The notes below the pieces were generated by a model. The model did no database searches. It was given only the letters and a program-made list of their open reading frames with translations, and was not told where the DNA came from. DNA of 64,000 nucleotides from Confluentibacter sediminis (GTDB taxonomy: Bacteria; Bacteroidota; Bacteroidia; Flavobacteriales; Flavobacteriaceae): positions 186,001 to 250,000 of the forward strand of contig NZ_QKPO01000004.1 in NCBI RefSeq assembly GCF_003258355.1. Direction: 5' to 3'. Position numbers and translations under genes: made by a program. Shown piece after piece: positions 60,121-64,000 of the stretch (positions are counted from its first letter, which is position 1; every line of letters begins with the position of its first letter).

Positions 60121-60954
60121 ATGATGTCTGATATTTTAATCACAAAGTCTTTTGTTTCCGTGGAATGGCTTCATAAGCATTTGGATGCAAAGAATTTAAT
60201 AATTTTAGATGGTTCTATTAAAAAAGTCGTTAATTCCTCATTAAATACTTCCCATGTTCAAATACCGAACACCCGTTTTTTTGATTTAAAGGATGCTTTT
60301 AGTGATACGACAGCAACATTTCCAACAACCTTTCCTTCCGAAGACCAGTTTACTAAAGAAGCTCAAAAATTAGGAATTAATAAAGAATCGGCACTAGTCG
60401 TTTATGATGATAAAGGTATTTATTCAAGTGCCAGAGTTTGGTGGTTATTTAAAGCTATGGGGCATCATAATGTGGCTGTTTTAAATGGCGGATTGCCAGA
60501 ATGGATTAAATGGGGTTATAAAACAGAAACGAAATCAATAAACACTGTAAGTAAAGGCAATTTTGTGGCTAAATATCAATCACATTTTATGAAGTTTTTT
60601 GATGATGTTAAGGAGGCATCTTCAAATAAAACCCATATTATTATGGATGCTCGTTCTGAATCTAGATTTAAATGTTTAGAAGCAGAACCCAGAGCAGGAT
60701 TAAGAATGGGAACCATACCAAATTCGGTTAATTTGCCTTATGAAGATTTATTAGACGGTAATTTATTGCATTCCAATGAAGTTATTGAAGCCAAGTTCCA
60801 AAAATTAGCTAAAAAAGACGATGATATTATTTTTTCCTGTGGTTCCGGAATTACAGCCTGTATACTGGCTTTGGGTGCGGACATTTCAGGATATAAAAAC
60901 CTATCTGTTTACGATGGTTCCTGGACAGAATGGGGGAGTTTGGTATCGGAATAG
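60121..60954 (+). CDS. Sulfurtransferase with two rhodanese domains (3-mercaptopyruvate sulfurtransferase-like)
   Basis: A 277-residue protein. The inactive N-terminal rhodanese domain (about 10-140) and the active C-terminal domain (about 160-277) are visible. The active cysteine C240 sits in FSCGSGITAC, and CGSGxTA is the motif of mercaptopyruvate rather than thiosulfate sulfurtransferases. RAGLRMGTIPNSVNLPYEDL is the usual inter-domain block. Two adjacent ATGs (60121, 60124) are possible starts. Six bp downstream of the transporter gene. It handles sulfur transfer in the cytoplasm. Confidence 0.92.
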   Translation: MMSDILITKSFVSVEWLHKHLDAKNLIILDGSIKKVVNSSLNTSHVQIPNTRFFDLKDAFSDTTATFPTTFPSEDQFTKEAQKLGINKESALVVYDDKGIYSSARVWWLFKAMGHHNVAVLNGGLPEWIKWGYKTETKSINTVSKGNFVAKYQSHFMKFFDDVKEASSNKTHIIMDARSESRFKCLEAEPRAGLRMGTIPNSVNLPYEDLLDGNLLHSNEVIEAKFQKLAKKDDDIIFSCGSGITACILALGADISGYKNLSVYDGSWTEWGSLVSE

Positions 60955-60955
60955 T

Positions 60956-61375
60956 TTAATCTAAAAACTTACTTTTCAATTCTGGTGTAGGTATCATACA
61001 GCTTTCTTTTTTCCCATACCATTTATACCTATTTTTGGCTATATAATCATATACCCAATTTCTAATGGGTGTAGGAATAATAAAAAATACACTCATTACA
61101 TTTATTGGAAACCCTAAATAACGAGCAATTTTTAATGCGGCGGTAGATTTATAATCAATCCCTTTTTCGGGTATATATAATAAAATGGAATCTGTTTTAT
61201 GAGTATCGATATTATAAACTTCAATAATTTCTTTTCCAATATCACTTTGTAAAGCAGTAAAAAGAAATAGATTCTTTTTATCATGTTTTATGATATATTG
61301 AACAGAGTGGTTGCAAAGATTACAAACGCCATCAAAAAGTATGAGTTTTTTATTTTTAGGTATATTTAATTTCAT
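60956..61375 (-). CDS. DCC-family thiol-disulfide oxidoreductase (DUF393)
   Basis: A 139-residue protein of the DUF393/YuxK type. It starts with the conserved LILFDGVCNLCNHSVQYIIK, where C18 and C21 give the redox pair, and has FTALQSDIGKEII and the end RNWVYDYIAKNRYKWYGKKE typical of the family. The fold is thioredoxin-like. Partner unknown. Convergent with the rhodanese gene with a one-base gap. Confidence 0.9.
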   Translation of the reverse strand: MKLNIPKNKKLILFDGVCNLCNHSVQYIIKHDKKNLFLFTALQSDIGKEIIEVYNIDTHKTDSILLYIPEKGIDYKSTAALKIARYLGFPINVMSVFFIIPTPIRNWVYDYIAKNRYKWYGKKESCMIPTPELKSKFLD

Positions 61376-61867
61376 ATAGTAAAGATATCATTTTGCTATT
61401 CAACTGGTACAAAAGAGATTTATTTGTTTTTTCTATTTCCAATAAATGGATTTAAAGTGATTCAGGCAGGTCGTTAAAACTCCTAAAATACTGAAAAAGC
61501 TTCACTAAAAAAATCTTTTGCTATCACGATATTCTTTGGCAAACCCCGCTATGGTTAAGGTCCCTATTCGGATAAAAAAGTTTTTGTTTTATTTTTGGTT
61601 TTGGAATATACGATGCTAAAAGTTGCAGCCGATATCAACATACCAGCTGCATAATGCTTTTTTGATTTTCAATTGAGAGCTACATAAGGCTAATCATTAT
61701 CCATAAAGAAATACAATAAAAAAATTATAGTATGGGGTTTCATTAGGTTTGATTAAATCGTTAGTCGTATATTCTTTTATTTTAAAAAAGCCATATATTC
61801 GTTTTTTATTTCTTTTGTGAATTTAAAGGAATAAATTCTTAAATAAATGATGTTAAAAAATTAATAG
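61376..61867. other. Gene-free stretch, no feature seen
   Basis: A 492-bp AT-rich gap upstream of the aldo/keto reductase gene. No coding frame, RNA or repeat was recognised. AACCCCGCTATGGTTAAGG at about 61545 has the same CGCTATGG word as some border sequences, without further match. Confidence 0.4.
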
Positions 61868-62854
61868 ATGAAAACTCGAAAATTAGGAAGTAAGGGATTT
61901 TATGTTAGTGAAGTTGGTTTAGGTTGTTGGCAATTAGGGGGTAATTGGGGTATAGATATCTCTAAAGATGCTGCTTTTAATATATTAAATGAAGCTGTTA
62001 ATAATGGGATTACGTTTTTTGATACCGCCGATGTGTATGGTGATGGAAAAAGCGAAACCCTAATTGGTGAATTTTTGAAAACCTGTGATGCTCCCATACG
62101 CGTAGCAACAAAATTTGGTAGAGCAGGAAATGCTTATCCAGATAAATATACAAAAGACATTTTACGTAAATCCGTTGAAGGATCTTTACAGCGTTTAGGA
62201 GTTGATTCCTTAGATTTGTTACAATTACATTGTATCCCAACCCCATCTTTAAAAGATGGAGATGTGTTTGATTGGCTTCGCGAATTACAAGAAGAAGGCC
62301 TCATCAGACATTTTGGAGCTAGTGTTGAAACGGTTGAAGAAGGTTTAATTTGTATGCAACAAGAGGGCTTGCTATCTCTGCAAGTGATATTTAATATATT
62401 CAGACAAAAATTAGTGACTGAGTTATTTCCGCAAGCGGAAGCCAAAGGCGTTGGTATTATTGTGCGATTACCATTAGCAAGTGGATTGTTATCTGGTAAA
62501 TTTGATAAGGATACTACTTTTGCAGAAGATGACCACAGATATTTTAATAGAAACGGCGAGGCTTTCAATGTCGGAGAAACCTTTGCAGGCTTGCCTTTTG
62601 AAAAAGGTTTAGAGCTAGTTAATACTATAAAAAAAGAGATTCTCCCAGATAATTTAACCATGGTACAATTGGCGTTACGGTGGATCTTGGATCACCAAGC
62701 CGTTAGTTCGATCATCCCAGGGGCTAGTTCACCAAAACAAGTCGTTTCAAACGCAGAAGTCTCTAAATTACAGGCTTTGTCGCCAGAAGTACATACTGCT
62801 TTGATAGCGTTGTATAAAGCTGAAATACATGATTATGTTAGGGGAGGGTATTAA
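61868..62854 (+). CDS. Aldo/keto reductase
   Basis: A 328-residue NADP-dependent TIM-barrel reductase. Family motifs: GLGCWQLGGNWG, the catalytic aspartate and tyrosine in FFDTADVYGDGKSETLIGEF, the lysine in VATKFGRAG, LLQLHCIPTPSLKD, and the cofactor-binding SSIIPGASSPKQVVSNAEV. Normal length. The substrate is not defined by sequence. It is a single gene. Confidence 0.94.
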   Translation: MKTRKLGSKGFYVSEVGLGCWQLGGNWGIDISKDAAFNILNEAVNNGITFFDTADVYGDGKSETLIGEFLKTCDAPIRVATKFGRAGNAYPDKYTKDILRKSVEGSLQRLGVDSLDLLQLHCIPTPSLKDGDVFDWLRELQEEGLIRHFGASVETVEEGLICMQQEGLLSLQVIFNIFRQKLVTELFPQAEAKGVGIIVRLPLASGLLSGKFDKDTTFAEDDHRYFNRNGEAFNVGETFAGLPFEKGLELVNTIKKEILPDNLTMVQLALRWILDHQAVSSIIPGASSPKQVVSNAEVSKLQALSPEVHTALIALYKAEIHDYVRGGY

Positions 62855-62910
62855 TACAACCCTTTTGATAGTTTATAAAAAAGATTATGTTTGACTTGTA
62901 TTACAATTAG

Positions 62911-63033
62911 ATGAAAAATGAACAAAAAAAAGAGGAACAAGAAATGTTGAAACTTGGGCATATCCTGCCAAATTGGCGGTATAGGCTGATAAAAGTTCCG
63001 TATATAAACAAGTTCACATCATTAAAAAACTGA
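62911..63033 (+). CDS. Possible 40-residue small protein
   Basis: A short frame, MKNEQKKEEQEMLKLGHILP with WRYRLIKVPYINKF later, basic and of unknown family. It ends 12 bp before the SGNH-hydrolase start. It may be chance or a gene fragment at a cassette-type border. Confidence 0.22.
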   Translation: MKNEQKKEEQEMLKLGHILPNWRYRLIKVPYINKFTSLKN

Positions 63034-63044
63034 ATTCAATCAAT

Positions 63045-63929
63045 ATGAAAAACATCTATTTATTCACAATTACTATCCTCCTATTTATCAATTATTCTTT
63101 TTGTCAGACTATCCCGAATAAAGTTTTTGTTTTAGGAAATTCTTTAACCCAAGGTTTTGGAACTCATGGAATGGCATCTACTGACACAAATACTGATTAT
63201 TACTATTGGGTACAACAAGCTATATTTCAGAAAAACGACTCTATCTCTATGAATAGATTTTCAGGAAGTACTTGGGAATCTCTAACAACAAGTAAAAAAC
63301 GGTTAGCTTTTTTAAACAATTCAGTCGCAAGACAAATTGATGGAAAAGAAGACCTTATAATTATTCAATTGGGAGATAATGTAAATACTGAAGATAAAAG
63401 AAAAAATCTTTTCGAAGATGCAAAAACATTATTGAATTGGTTTTTAAATAAAAGCCCTAATTCACGAATTTTATGGGTTTATGGTTGGTATGGAGTCAGT
63501 AAAAATATGCCTATAATCCAAAATGCTATATCTGAAGTGAAAGGATGTGAATTAGTAGATATTTCAAAATACAATAAAAAACAATATCAAAACATAGTGG
63601 GAAATACATATGTAAATAAAAATGGAAATATTGAAACCATTTCCTCTAATGGTGTAGCTAGTCATCCTGGTGATTTAGGTATGGAAATGATAGCAAATGA
63701 AATAATATCAAAATTAAGTTTAAAAGATAGTATATCAGAACATTATGGAAGTAGTAAATTTACAATTGAACTTACTAGTAATAACGGAAATAAATTAAAC
63801 TTAATTAATTTCAACAATAAAGTTATTATTGACGCTAAAGAATTATATGATCAATTTTTAATTATAAACATACTTAATGAAACTGATAAAATTATTTTTA
63901 GTGGAAAAATAAAAATTAAGAATGAATAA
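63045..63929 (+). CDS. SGNH/GDSL-family hydrolase (exported)
   Basis: A 294-residue protein with signal peptide (1-20, LFTITILLFINYSFCQ). The SGNH blocks are: VLGNSLTQGFG with nucleophile S33 (block I, GDSL replaced by GNSL), IIQLGDNVN (block III, with the asparagine), and GVASHPGDLGMEMIANE, whose histidine is block V. The last 60 residues (about 235-294) form a beta-rich tail without a clear T9SS signal. An esterase or acyl-hydrolase role is likely; substrate unknown. Its 3' side carries the same border sequence as the cassette-like array, so it may be an acquired cassette. Confidence 0.85.
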   Translation: MKNIYLFTITILLFINYSFCQTIPNKVFVLGNSLTQGFGTHGMASTDTNTDYYYWVQQAIFQKNDSISMNRFSGSTWESLTTSKKRLAFLNNSVARQIDGKEDLIIIQLGDNVNTEDKRKNLFEDAKTLLNWFLNKSPNSRILWVYGWYGVSKNMPIIQNAISEVKGCELVDISKYNKKQYQNIVGNTYVNKNGNIETISSNGVASHPGDLGMEMIANEIISKLSLKDSISEHYGSSKFTIELTSNNGNKLNLINFNNKVIIDAKELYDQFLIINILNETDKIIFSGKIKIKNE

Positions 63930-63990
63930 TATCGGTGTGTAACAAAGATGGTAACCGTTCACAACCCACTAATTGCATAAAAACAAGAAC
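63930..63990 (+). repeat. Cassette-border-like sequence after the SGNH hydrolase gene
   Basis: AACAAAGATGGTAACCGTTC and then ACAACCCACTAATT match, in coding orientation, the start of borders b1, b3 and b4 (CGGTAACCGTTGCACAACCC). Only this end is in the window. Confidence 0.45.
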
Positions 63991-64000
63991 TAAATAAGCC

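Overview
The window reads as a chromosome segment of a marine-type Bacteroidota, most likely Flavobacteriaceae. The base composition is AT-rich. There are two SusC-type TonB receptors with STN domains and ECF sigma/FecR pairs, and one SusD. Other lineage markers are the DUF6090 and DUF4920 families, many lipoproteins with short lipoboxes, and repeated TAnnTTTG-type -7 promoter elements instead of sigma70 boxes. I see no rRNA, tRNA, CRISPR array, integrase or plasmid/phage replication gene.

Layout. (1) 1-15450: two cell-surface-signalling systems face away from each other. The left one (minus strand) is sigma factor, FecR, then a SusC receptor that runs off the window. The right one is a divergent sigma factor, FecR, SusC, SusD, a TlpA-type thioredoxin lipoprotein/exported protein and an alpha/beta hydrolase. 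The two FecR-SusC gaps share a structured element whose hairpin has its T-tract on the antisense strand, as expected for a small antisense RNA over the susC leader. (2) 15800-24480: a peroxide-defence operon (DoxX-like, glutathione peroxidase, OhrR, Ohr) diverges from an AraC regulator followed by a three-part RND efflux pump. Copies of a palindromic repeat lie at 4.64, 15.64 and 24.74 kb and separate these modules. (3) 24480-31050: a collapsed IS200/IS605 element, a PspC protein with a lipoprotein, a LytS/LytTR two-component pair and two membrane proteins. (4) 31050-37130: an accessory array of small genes, nearly all on the minus strand. They are separated by long imperfect inverted repeats ending in GYYAAC/GTTRGC, which look like integron attC sites although no integrase is present. 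A 182-bp direct repeat flanks most of the array and a truncated transposase closes it. (5) 37300-63000: mostly housekeeping genes (FluC, dipeptidyl peptidase III, IlvE, MnmD, GrpE, DnaJ, ABC exporter, MscS, sigma54-type regulator, GH3-like protein, LpxH-like, AroC, GltP-like, rhodanese, aldo/keto reductase). (6) 63045-64000: an SGNH hydrolase followed by the same border sequence that ends genes in the cassette-like array.

How the genes fit together. The right-hand SusCD operon looks like an ECF/anti-sigma-controlled uptake system without any glycoside hydrolase, so its substrate is open. The Ohr/OhrR/GPx operon handles organic peroxides. The AraC-RND-TolC set is a self-contained efflux module. 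GrpE-DnaJ has a candidate sigma54 (-24/-12) promoter, and a sigma54-type response regulator lies 5 kb downstream. The most unusual part is the integrase-less cassette-like array, with the paired antisense terminators next.
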